Positions 7,061-13,062 of a DNA stretch of 13,062 bases are shown here, in pieces; within the stretch, counting starts at the first letter, position 1; the number at the start of each line of letters is the position of its first letter. The stretch lies in contig UQRW01000051.1 of NCBI GenBank assembly GCA_900543515.1, forward strand, positions 1 through 13,062. Reading direction: 5' to 3'. The notes under the pieces were generated by a model. That model was not told where the DNA came from. It saw only the letters and a program-made list of their open reading frames with translations, and made no database searches. This DNA comes from an uncultured Collinsella sp. (lineage in GTDB: Bacteria > Actinomycetota > Coriobacteriia > Coriobacteriales > Coriobacteriaceae). Made by a program: the position numbers and the translations under genes.

Positions 7061-8455
7061 CTAATTCAAGTTAAGATGGACCAAAAGAGCTTCGCGATCG
7101 TTGGGAATGTTGTCTTCGATCACGGCGTCGAGGGCGGAGTTGAGAAGCTGCCCCAGTTCCGGCCCGGGCTTGACTCCAGCACGGATCAGGTCGCCGCCGT
7201 TGATGGCGAGCATCTTGAGCGTATAGGGCTCCCCCGCCCTCAGCAGCTCGTGCGCCATCGCGCGCATCTCCTCAATCGTCTCAACGTAATAGAAGCACGA
7301 CGGGGCCTTGCCAAGTGTGTCGGCACGCTTAAGGTCCATGAGCTCGTCAATCAGGCGGGCCGTGTCGACGCCCTCACCCGAAAGCGCGCGCATCATATTG
7401 AGCAGACAGGAGCGCTCGGGGCGCAGCGGCTTGTCATGGTATTTGATGAGCAGACACACGTCGCGCACCAAGTCGTGCGAGAGCGCCAGGCGATCCATAA
7501 TGACGCGCGCCTTCTTGGCGCCGAGCTCGGGATGGCCGTAGAAGTGTCCGCTACCGGCATGGTCGACCGTGAAGCACTCGGGCTTGGACACATCGTGCAA
7601 AAACGCCGCCCACATAAGGCTCGACGAGGGCGCGACGCCGTCACACAGCGCGAGCTCCCCCGCCACCGTCAGCACACGGGCGATATGCTCGTAAACGTTA
7701 AACGCATGATAGACACTTCGCTGATCAAAGCCGCGACCCGCTGCCAGCTCAGGCACAGAGGCACAGATGAGCTCGGGGTAGCGCAGCATCGCGTCTCCCC
7801 CATGACCGGTCGAAAGAATGCCCTCAAGCTCAATACCCACACGCTCGCGCGCCACGGCGTCGAGCAGCGGCGCGCACTCGGCAAGCGCGCGCTTAGTCTC
7901 GGGCTCAATCATAAAGTCCAGGCGGCAGGCAAAGCGCACCGCACGCAACATGCGCAGGGCATCCTCGTTAAAGCGACGCTTGGGATCGCCGACAGCGCGA
8001 ATCAGCTTGCGCTCCAAGTCACCCTGGCCGTCGTAGCGGTCGACAAGCCCGCGCTCGGGATGCCAGGCCATAGCGTTGACGGTAAAGTCGCGGCGCGCCA
8101 GATCGTCCTCAAGCGAGGCGGCACGTTCCACACTCTGGGGATGGCGACCATCGGTGTAAAAGCCATCCAGACGGTACGTGGTGACCTCGATACGCTCGCC
8201 ATCGGAAATAGCCGTGATTCCGCCAAATTTAATGCCCGACTCCACGACCGCGATACCAGCGGCCTCGAGCGCCGCCTTGGACTCCTGCCACAGGCCGCTA
8301 CAGCACATATCAACATCGTGGCTGGGGCAATCCATCAGGGCGTCGCGCACCCAACCGCCCACGCACCAAGCCTCAAGACCAGCCGCCTCAAGCGCGCGCA
8401 GGACGCGCAGGGACGCATCGGACGGTTGAGTACCGTTGAGCGAAACATTGCACAT
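7061..8455 (-). CDS. cca: CCA tRNA nucleotidyltransferase (class II, HD domain)
   Basis: Adds or repairs the 3' CCA end of tRNAs using CTP and ATP (464 residues). The nucleotidyltransferase head has GGWVRD (33-38) and the metal-binding DVD (47-49). RRDFTVNAMA (121-130) and RRFNEDALRMLRAVRFACRL (160-179) are the class II template and neck motifs. An HD phosphohydrolase-type domain follows, with FLHDVSK (285-291) and H250/H257 as further candidate metal ligands, so it may also have phosphatase or phosphodiesterase activity. The start at 8455 follows AGGAGG with 8-base spacing. Upstream, the PfkB kinase transcript ends at a strong terminator, so cca needs its own promoter in 8456-8550, where I see no convincing one. 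A tRNA gene lies 127 bases downstream on the same strand; no clear terminator separates them. Length fits bacterial HD-containing enzymes. Confidence 0.95.
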   Translation of the reverse strand: MCNVSLNGTQPSDASLRVLRALEAAGLEAWCVGGWVRDALMDCPSHDVDMCCSGLWQESKAALEAAGIAVVESGIKFGGITAISDGERIEVTTYRLDGFYTDGRHPQSVERAASLEDDLARRDFTVNAMAWHPERGLVDRYDGQGDLERKLIRAVGDPKRRFNEDALRMLRAVRFACRLDFMIEPETKRALAECAPLLDAVARERVGIELEGILSTGHGGDAMLRYPELICASVPELAAGRGFDQRSVYHAFNVYEHIARVLTVAGELALCDGVAPSSSLMWAAFLHDVSKPECFTVDHAGSGHFYGHPELGAKKARVIMDRLALSHDLVRDVCLLIKYHDKPLRPERSCLLNMMRALSGEGVDTARLIDELMDLKRADTLGKAPSCFYYVETIEEMRAMAHELLRAGEPYTLKMLAINGGDLIRAGVKPGPELGQLLNSALDAVIEDNIPNDREALLVHLNLN

Positions 8456-8549
8456 GCCTATGGCCTCCTGCGACTATCAAATTGGCTATCGATTGCGTCT
8501 GCAAGAAGTCTAGCAAGAAACAGCCTCCACTGCACACGCAAGTCCCGTA

Positions 8550-8585
8550 AACAAAAACGCATCCGTCCTAGTCTAAGACGGATGC
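8550..8585 (-). terminator. Intrinsic terminator after PfkB-family kinase 1
   Basis: On the - strand GCATCCGTC (8585-8577) pairs perfectly with GACGGATGC (8567-8559), a 9-bp stem with a 9-base loop, followed by GTTTTTGTTT. It sits 35 bases past the kinase stop and separates it from cca. Confidence 0.88.
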
Positions 8586-8619
8586 GAAATAATCAAACTA
8601 TTCAGACAAGGTGCCGGAA

Positions 8620-9552
8620 CTAGCAGACCTGGCGAACCTCGATGTGCTTCTTATATTCGTCCACCTTGGCAAAATCACCCAGACCGGGGCACTCGACCAC
8701 GTTGGCGCCAGTGGCCATCGAAAGGCGCAGGGCGTCCTCGACGCGCTCGGGGGCGTCGTGCCACACGGACAGGAAGGCAGCGAGCGAGGAATCGCCGGCG
8801 CACACCGTCGACAGCAGCTTGACGTCGAAGGTGCGGTTGGCAAACCAGATATGCTCGCCGTTGGAGAAGTACGCACCGGCGCCACCAAGGGTCAGCAGCA
8901 CGTTCTTGGCGCCCTTGGCGTGCAGCTCGGCCATAGCGCCCTTGACGGACTCGTCGTCGCCACCGCTCACCTTGATGCCAAAGATGTCAAGCAGCTCGTC
9001 GTCATTGGGCTTGATCAGCAGTGGCTCCAGAGCAATGAGGTCTGCCAGCTGATGGCTCGAGATGTCGAGGACGAACTCGGCCCCCTTGGCCTTGACACGG
9101 CGCAGGACCTCGGCCAAGAAGCCCTCGGAAGTGTTGGGAGGCAGCGAGCCGCTGATGACCAGGCAGGTCATGTCATCGAGCGAATCGATAAGTTCAAACA
9201 TCTCCTGCTCGTTGGCCTCATTGATGGCGGCACCGGCATTGACCATGTTGTACTCGGTGTCGGGACCGGCGTTGAGGAACACATTGACGCGCGTAATGCC
9301 GTCGGTCCACACGGGCTTGACGGGCACGCCCAGGGCCTCGGCGCCCTTAACGATAAACTCACCCGAGAAGCCGGCGAAGAAACCCAGGATCGTGGTGTCG
9401 ACACCATAGTGGTCAAGCGCAAACGAGACGTTGAGGCCCTTGCCGTTGGGCGTGTAGACGGCATTGCGGGTACGCGTGACGGTATTGGCAGTAAGGCCGT
9501 CGCAGGCGATGTTGTAGTCAATGGCGGGATTTGCAGTGAGCGTGTAAATCAT
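8620..9552 (-). CDS. PfkB-family sugar-phosphate kinase 1 (1-phosphofructokinase/tagatose-6-phosphate kinase type)
   Basis: ATP-dependent kinase of 310 residues; the family phosphorylates fructose-1-phosphate, tagatose-6-phosphate or similar. TLTANPAID (4-12) gives the N-terminal sugar-binding strand with Asp12, NGKGLN (36-41) is the first signature (usually GGKGIN), SGSLPP (134-139) and LLIKPN (178-183) are standard, and the C-terminal signature reads VCAGDS (250-255) with catalytic base Asp254. The Cys at 251 replaces the first Gly of GAGD. Start 9552 was chosen because AAAGGA stands 7 bases upstream; an ATG at 9567 overlaps that site. It is a close paralogue of the next upstream gene (same length, co-linear motifs) but has its own terminator, and a terminator also precedes it, so it is a separate transcript. 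The exact substrate is not decided; fruK or lacC function are both possible. Confidence 0.87.
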   Translation of the reverse strand: MIYTLTANPAIDYNIACDGLTANTVTRTRNAVYTPNGKGLNVSFALDHYGVDTTILGFFAGFSGEFIVKGAEALGVPVKPVWTDGITRVNVFLNAGPDTEYNMVNAGAAINEANEQEMFELIDSLDDMTCLVISGSLPPNTSEGFLAEVLRRVKAKGAEFVLDISSHQLADLIALEPLLIKPNDDELLDIFGIKVSGGDDESVKGAMAELHAKGAKNVLLTLGGAGAYFSNGEHIWFANRTFDVKLLSTVCAGDSSLAAFLSVWHDAPERVEDALRLSMATGANVVECPGLGDFAKVDEYKKHIEVRQVC

Positions 9553-9586
9553 GAATGTTCCTTTCACGAAGCAACGTGTTAATGAA

Positions 9587-9592
9587 AGTATA
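9587..9592 (-). promoter_or_regulatory. Candidate -10 element for PfkB-family kinase 1
   Basis: TATACT on the - strand, 35 bases before the kinase start. A promoter is expected here because the terminator at 9682-9712 ends the upstream transcript, but no convincing -35 hexamer is present at 16-18 bases, so the call is weak. Confidence 0.3.
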
Positions 9593-9649
9593 TTCCACGC
9601 ATCGGTAAAAGGCTAGGACAACTCGGCGAACGGTGTGGAAGCGATGAAG

Positions 9650-9674
9650 CACGGCGGGACACCTCTCCCCCGTG
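9650..9674. other. Strong second hairpin between the two kinase genes
   Basis: CACGG (9650-9654) and GGGA (9656-9659) pair with TCCC (9666-9669) and CCGTG (9670-9674), 9 bp with one bulged C and a 6-base loop. No T-run follows on the - strand. It stands just past the terminator of the upstream kinase. GGTGT (9632-9636) could instead pair with ACACC (9659-9663), giving an alternative fold. Function is unknown. Confidence 0.4.
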
Positions 9675-9681
9675 GCGGAAC

Positions 9682-9712
9682 AAAAAGGCGCCCCAGCCGA
9701 AACCTGGGCGCC
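9682..9712 (-). terminator. Intrinsic terminator after PfkB-family kinase 2
   Basis: On the - strand GGCGCCCAGG and CTGGGGCGCC fold into a GC-rich stem with one bulge and a short loop (9712-9687), followed at once by TTTTTG (9686-9681). It lies 28 bases past the kinase 2 stop and should end the ptsI-kinase 2 transcript. Confidence 0.85.
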
Positions 9713-9740
9713 ACATGCGCACGAATATGTCGCGTTTCAA

Positions 9741-10673
9741 TTACTGACGATCGAGCTTGCGGACAGCAACGCGCTTGCTGTACTCGTCGACGTGACCGAA
9801 GTCGCCGATGCCGACGGACTCGGCAACGTTGGCGCCGGTGGCCATAGCGAGCTTCATGGCCTCCTCGACGTTGTCGCGATCCCTGTACCACTTGTGCAGG
9901 AACGCAGCGAGGGTGCAGTCGCCGGCGCAGACGGAAGAAACCAGCTTGATGTTGAACTCACGCTTGGCGTACCAGATGTCCTCGCCGTTGGAGAAGTAAG
10001 CGTCGCCGCGGCTACCACGGGTGAGCAGCACGTTCTGAACGCCAGCGTCGTGAGCCATCTTCATGGCAACGCGGACCTCGTCGTCGGTGTCGACCGGCAC
10101 GCCGAAGATGGCCTTCATCTCGTGATGGTTCGGCTTGATGAGCAGCGGCTTCTTGTGAGCGAGCTCCTTGAGCTTGTCGGAGGACAGGTCCAAGACGACA
10201 TCGGCGCCACGAGCCTGAGCGTGCTCCATAACCTTAGCCAGGAAGTCAGGCGTAGCTTTGGGAGGCACGGAGCCGGAAACGATCAGGCACTCGAGATCAC
10301 CCGCGGTGTCCAGGATGTTGTAGAGCTCCTCCTGGTGCTGCGGCGTGATCGGAGCACCCGGGTTCAGGATGCCGTACTCGTGCTGGCCATCGTTGACGTA
10401 GGTGTTAATGCGCGTGATACCGTCGGTCCAGACCGGGCGGCAGAGGCAACCCAGGTTCATAACCTCCTCGACGATGAACTTGCCCGTGAAGCCGGCGAAG
10501 AAGCCGAGCGCGACGGTGTCGACGCCCATCTTCTTAAAGGCGAAGGACACGTCGAGGCCCTTGCCGTTAGCCGTGTAGCTGGCCGAGCCGGTGCGGACGT
10601 TCTCGTCGGGCTCGAGCGGAGAGCTCGAAACCGTCATGTCGACAGCCGGGTTAGCGGTTAGCGTGTAGAACAT
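9741..10673 (-). CDS. PfkB-family sugar-phosphate kinase 2 (paralogue of kinase 1)
   Basis: Kinase of 310 residues in the 1-phosphofructokinase/tagatose-6-phosphate kinase group. TLTANPAVD (4-12) holds Asp12, TDGITRIN (83-90), SGSVPP (133-138) and LLIKPN (177-182) are family marks, and the C-terminal signature is VCAGDC (248-253) with catalytic Asp252. Two departures stand out: NGKGLD (36-41) has Asp where most relatives have the sugar-contacting Asn, and Cys249 replaces the first Gly of GAGD. The ATP-site loop RGSRGDAYF (219-227) carries one extra residue compared with kinase 1. The start at 10673 follows AGGGGG with about 8-base spacing; TACAG and CTGTA flank that site, so it may lie in a small hairpin loop. 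It is 74 bases after ptsI on the same strand with no T-run between, so co-transcription with ptsI is likely. Substrate remains open. Confidence 0.85.
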   Translation of the reverse strand: MFYTLTANPAVDMTVSSSPLEPDENVRTGSASYTANGKGLDVSFAFKKMGVDTVALGFFAGFTGKFIVEEVMNLGCLCRPVWTDGITRINTYVNDGQHEYGILNPGAPITPQHQEELYNILDTAGDLECLIVSGSVPPKATPDFLAKVMEHAQARGADVVLDLSSDKLKELAHKKPLLIKPNHHEMKAIFGVPVDTDDEVRVAMKMAHDAGVQNVLLTRGSRGDAYFSNGEDIWYAKREFNIKLVSSVCAGDCTLAAFLHKWYRDRDNVEEAMKLAMATGANVAESVGIGDFGHVDEYSKRVAVRKLDRQ

Positions 10674-10700
10674 TTACAGTACCCCCTGTATATGTGAGGG

Positions 10701-10730
10701 CCGCGTGGCCGGCCCATTCCAACCACGCGG
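10701..10730 (-). other. Intercistronic hairpin between ptsI and PfkB-family kinase 2
   Basis: Perfect 8-bp arms CCGCGTGG (10701-10708) and CCACGCGG (10723-10730) with a 14-base loop. No T-run follows, so it is not a standard terminator; a role as RNA processing or 3'-end stabilising structure within the operon is possible. Confidence 0.5.
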
Positions 10731-10747
10731 TTACCTCTGATACCAAA

Positions 10748-12451
10748 TTAGCGAGCTGCGGACTCGAGCAGTGCCTTGACCTCGGCGGCGGTGTTGCAGG
10801 CGAGTGCCTTCTCGGCGAGCTCGTCGCACTCGGCCTTGGTCCACTGGCTGATGGTCTTGCGGGCGCGCAGGATCGACGGAGCGCTCATCGAGAACTCCTC
10901 CAGGCCCCAGCTGATCAGCAGCGGCTCGAGCAGCGGATCGGCAGCGGCCTCGCCGCACATACCGACCATGATGCCGGCCTTCACGCCGCTCTCGATGATG
11001 TTCTTGAGCGAGCGGAGCACGGCGGGATAGTAAACCTGGTACAGGTTGGAGATGGTGTCGTTACCACGGTCGGCGCACATGGTGTAGCCGATCAGGTCGT
11101 TGGTGCCGATGGAGAAGAAGTCGGCGACCTCGGCAAGACGGTCTGCGAGCAGCGAAGCGGCGGGCGTCTCGACCATGATGCCGACCTCGATGTTCTCGTT
11201 GAACTTGCGACCCTCTTCGGTCAGCTCGGCCTTGCACTGCTCGACGAGCTCCTTGACAGCCAAGACCTCCTCGACGCAGGTGACGAGCGGGATCATGATC
11301 TTAACGTCACCGAAGGCGCTAGCGCGCAGCAGAGCGCGGAGCTGGACCTTGTACTGGTCGGGATTGGCCAGGCAGTAACGCACGGCGCGGAAGCCCATGA
11401 AGGGGTTATCTTCCTTGACCATGTGCAGATACGGAATCTCCTTGTCGCCACCCACATCGAGCGTGCGGATGATGACCGGAGCGCCCTTGAGCGCGCTGGC
11501 GACCTTACGGTAGGCGTTGAACTGCTCCTCCTCGGAAGGAAGCTCGGCAGAGTCCATGAACAGGAACTCGGAGCGGAACAGACCGATGGCCTCGGCATCG
11601 TGATCGAGCGCGTTGGGCACGTCATCAGGGTTACCGATGTTGCAGGCGATGATCTTCTTGATGCCATCGGCAGTCACGGACGGCTTGCCACGGAAGGCCT
11701 CGAGGGCTGCCTTCTCGGCAGCGAAGGCCTCGGCCTTGGCGGTGTAGGCGGCGAGCGTCTCCTCGTCGGGATCGGCCTCGACGATACCCTTGCCACCGTC
11801 GACGACAACGGTCATACCGTTGCGCAGCGCGGTGCAGCTATTGGAAACCGAAAGGACAGCCGGGATCTCAAGGGCGCGCGCAATAATCGCGGAGTGCGAC
11901 GTGCGGCCACCGGTCTCGGTGACGATACCGGCAACGTGGGCCTTATCGATCGTGGCGGTCATGGACGGCGTGAGGTCGTGCACGACAACGACAGTGTTCT
12001 CGGGCAGGACGGAGAGGTCGACGACCTCCTTGCCCAGCAGCTCGGCCAGAATACCGGTGCGGATGTCGGCGATGTCGGCCGCGCGCAGACGGAACATCTC
12101 GTCGTCCATGGACAGGAACATGTTCTCGAACATGGTCGAGGTGTCCATGAGCGCCTGCTCGGCGCAGGTACCACCGTCAATGGCGGCGTTGATGGCGTCG
12201 GTCATACCCGGATCCTGAGCCAGGACAATATGTCCGCTCATGATCTCGGCCTCGGCCTCGCCCACCGTCTCCTTCATGTGGTCGGCCTGAGCCTGGGTCT
12301 TCTCGCAGAAGACCGAAAGAGCGGACTGATAGCGCTCCTTCTCTGCTGCCGAATCAGCAACCTCGTGCGGCTCAAACGTCAAGTCGGGATCGACGGCGAC
12401 CATGACGGTGCCGATACCGATGCCCTCGGAAGCGTTGACTCCCTGATACAT
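10748..12451 (-). CDS. ptsI: PTS enzyme I (phosphoenolpyruvate-protein phosphotransferase)
   Basis: Cytoplasmic enzyme that takes phosphate from phosphoenolpyruvate and passes it to HPr, the first step of all PTS sugar uptake (567 residues, family about 570). The N-terminal part begins MYQGVNASEGIGIG. GGRTSHSAIIAR carries the phosphorylated His (residue 186, matching His189 of E. coli). The C-terminal PEP-binding barrel shows AIGLFRSEFLFM, RTLDVGGDK, NPFMGFRAVR, FSIGTND and GMCGEA, where Cys499 is the acid catalyst. After FSIGTNDL the usual TQYTLAVDRGN is IGYTMCADRGN, a small divergence. I chose the start at 12451 to match the family N-terminus; an ATG two codons upstream (12457) shares the GGAGAGAGGA site and cannot be excluded. 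It lies 133 bases after ptsH, behind a hairpin, and precedes kinase 2. Confidence 0.96.
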   Translation of the reverse strand: MYQGVNASEGIGIGTVMVAVDPDLTFEPHEVADSAAEKERYQSALSVFCEKTQAQADHMKETVGEAEAEIMSGHIVLAQDPGMTDAINAAIDGGTCAEQALMDTSTMFENMFLSMDDEMFRLRAADIADIRTGILAELLGKEVVDLSVLPENTVVVVHDLTPSMTATIDKAHVAGIVTETGGRTSHSAIIARALEIPAVLSVSNSCTALRNGMTVVVDGGKGIVEADPDEETLAAYTAKAEAFAAEKAALEAFRGKPSVTADGIKKIIACNIGNPDDVPNALDHDAEAIGLFRSEFLFMDSAELPSEEEQFNAYRKVASALKGAPVIIRTLDVGGDKEIPYLHMVKEDNPFMGFRAVRYCLANPDQYKVQLRALLRASAFGDVKIMIPLVTCVEEVLAVKELVEQCKAELTEEGRKFNENIEVGIMVETPAASLLADRLAEVADFFSIGTNDLIGYTMCADRGNDTISNLYQVYYPAVLRSLKNIIESGVKAGIMVGMCGEAAADPLLEPLLISWGLEEFSMSAPSILRARKTISQWTKAECDELAEKALACNTAAEVKALLESAAR

Positions 12452-12476
12452 TCCCATTCCTCTCTCCGTGTCATGT

Positions 12477-12505
12477 GATAAAGCGTTTTGCCATATCCAT
12501 GACAA
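12477..12505 (-). promoter_or_regulatory. Candidate promoter of ptsI
   Basis: TTGTCA (12505-12500 on the - strand) is a good -35 box; 17 bases later comes TTTATC (12482-12477), a poor -10. The predicted start lies only about 15-20 bases before ptsI. The -35 box overlaps the T-rich tail of the preceding hairpin. Confidence 0.3.
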
Positions 12506-12539
12506 AAGAGCGCAGCTACCTTACAACAGGTCACTGCGC
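12503..12539 (-). terminator. Terminator-like hairpin between ptsH and ptsI
   Basis: On the - strand GCGCAG (12539-12534) pairs with CTGCGC (12515-12510), and inside it ACCT pairs with AGGT across a 2x2 internal loop; TCTTTTG follows. The T-run is short, so termination is probably partial, which would make HPr more abundant than enzyme I. Confidence 0.55.
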
Positions 12540-12584
12540 CCCCAAATATGAACTTAGTTGTTCAACATGCGACCCGTTTGAGTT

Positions 12585-12848
12585 CTACTCGCCAAGACCG
12601 CTCTTGATGAGCTCGATGGCAGCAGCCAGAGCCTCGGCCTCGTCAGCGCCGTCGCACTTGACCTCGACCTCGGTACCGCAGGGGATACCAGCAGCCATGA
12701 GGGCCATCGGGGACTTGCCGTTGACCTCCTTCTCGGGGGTGACGACCGTCACGTCACAGGCATACTTGCCCATGGTGGAGGCGAACAGACCAGCCGGACG
12801 CATGTGCAGACCCTGAGGATTAACGAGGGTAGCCTTCTCAGAAACCAT
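12585..12848 (-). CDS. ptsH: PTS phosphocarrier protein HPr
   Basis: Small cytoplasmic phosphate carrier (87 residues, normal for the family) between enzyme I and sugar-specific enzymes II. The active site reads NPQGLHMRPAG with His15 followed by Arg17. The regulatory-site region reads NGKSPMALMAAGI with Ser46 at the position phosphorylated by HPr kinase in Gram-positive bacteria; Pro47 replaces the more usual Ile. Whether an HPr kinase exists here cannot be seen. The start at 12848 follows AGGAGT with about 5-base spacing; an upstream ATG at 12905 would add 19 residues unlike HPr. A leader segment (12891-12898) is perfectly complementary to the ribosome site. It is first in the ptsH-ptsI-kinase 2 series, with a partial terminator behind it. 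Confidence 0.97.
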   Translation of the reverse strand: MVSEKATLVNPQGLHMRPAGLFASTMGKYACDVTVVTPEKEVNGKSPMALMAAGIPCGTEVEVKCDGADEAEALAAAIELIKSGLGE

Positions 12849-12851
12849 AGT

Positions 12852-12898
12852 TGACTCCTTTTTGTGTTTAACCCCTGTCATGCATGTGGCAGGAGTCA
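12852..12898 (-). promoter_or_regulatory. ptsH leader with anti-Shine-Dalgarno pairing
   Basis: In the ptsH transcript TGACTCCT (12898-12891 on the + strand numbering) is a perfect 8-base complement of AGGAGTCA (12859-12852), which contains the ptsH ribosome binding site. A competing hairpin can form between CCTG and CAGG (12893-12874) using part of the same upstream arm. The two folds exclude each other, so the leader could switch translation on and off. This is inferred from complementarity only. Confidence 0.45.
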
Positions 12899-12915
12899 GA
12901 TTCACGACGTTGTTT

Positions 12916-12955
12916 ATATTAACTCACATCAAACGGTTTTTCATTGTGTTTCACA
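12916..12955 (-). promoter_or_regulatory. Probable promoter region of ptsH with a short palindrome
   Basis: An AT-rich stretch contains TAATAT (12921-12916 on the - strand), a fair -10 box, but the -35 position is poor. Just upstream lies the inverted repeat TGTGTTTCACA (12945-12955), and TGTGTTT recurs at 12972-12978. These could be activator or repressor sites. Nothing coding is seen from 12849 to 13062. Confidence 0.35.
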
Positions 12956-13041
12956 CGAATTGTTGGACAGATGTGTTTGTCGTCCGCTTGCTTGCCGGGC
13001 GGGGCGATTAAGTTTGCTGCTCTACAGTCCTGCGCAAGACG

Positions 13042-13062
13042 GAAAGCACATTAAGTGCTTTC
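13042..13062. repeat. Inverted repeat at the window end
   Basis: Perfect 8-base arms GAAAGCAC (13042-13049) and GTGCTTTC (13055-13062) around ATTAA. It may be the terminator of a gene lying beyond the window or an operator; the following bases are missing. Confidence 0.4.

Noticed and set aside
7076..8623. Open frame of 515 codons on the + strand opposite cca
   Set aside because: Shadow of cca; no domain, no ribosome site, and it runs through the terminator region.
8611..10661. Two long + strand open frames opposite the PfkB kinases
   Set aside because: Both mirror the kinase genes and resemble each other only because the kinases are paralogues.
10694..12478. Long open frame of nearly 600 codons on the + strand opposite ptsI
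   Set aside because: It is the antisense shadow of a gene with all enzyme I motifs; the translation is low-complexity (Leu/Gly/Asp/Val rich) with no recognisable domain, as expected from GC-rich codon bias.
1..13062. CRISPR array, prophage or toxin-antitoxin pair
   Set aside because: I found no regularly spaced direct repeats, phage-type genes or small paired genes; apart from the transposase scrap nothing mobile is visible.

Overview
This window looks like a chromosomal segment of a gut Coriobacteriia bacterium, most likely Collinsella or a close relative. That assignment is an inference from three things: high GC content, Gram-positive style AGGAGG ribosome binding sites with lipobox lipoproteins, and a general PTS operon (HPr, enzyme I) next to PfkB-type sugar-phosphate kinases. 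No database search was possible.

Left part (about 1-4560, all + strand): a tight four-gene uptake operon. It encodes a small lipoprotein with a beta-rich binding domain (88-621), a second lipoprotein that joins a NEAT-like domain to a class III substrate-binding protein (626-2197), a FecCD/BtuC-type permease (2202-3242) and an ATPase with an extra C-terminal Rossmann-like domain (3243-4559). Gaps are 0 to 4 bases. The system probably imports heme, a ferric siderophore or a corrinoid; the sequence does not decide which. The operon is followed at once by a short in-frame scrap of an IS3-family transposase (about 4576-4668), which suggests a rearrangement or island boundary.

Middle part (4671-8455, all - strand, reading leftward from the right): a CCA-adding enzyme (cca, 7061-8455), a tRNA-Glu(CTC) gene with its own good promoter and intrinsic terminator (6857-6933), a flippase-like membrane protein of the YbhN/LPG-synthase-TM type (5399-6706) and a TetR-family regulator (4671-5282) whose upstream region carries a clear palindrome.

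Right part (8620-12848, - strand): the general PTS module. Transcription runs ptsH (HPr), then a hairpin, then ptsI (enzyme I), an intercistronic hairpin, PfkB-family kinase 2, an intrinsic terminator, PfkB-family kinase 1, and another intrinsic terminator ahead of cca. Both kinases are exactly 310 residues, are clearly paralogous, and carry CAGD where the family normally has GAGD. The ptsH leader has an 8-base perfect complement to its own Shine-Dalgarno region, which hints at translational control.

Functionally, HPr and enzyme I supply phosphoryl groups to sugar permeases encoded elsewhere, and the PfkB kinases probably phosphorylate the resulting sugar phosphates. No PTS enzyme II is in the window. 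The strongest points for follow-up are the two-lipoprotein uptake operon with its extended ATPase, the CAGD kinase pair, and the ptsH leader.
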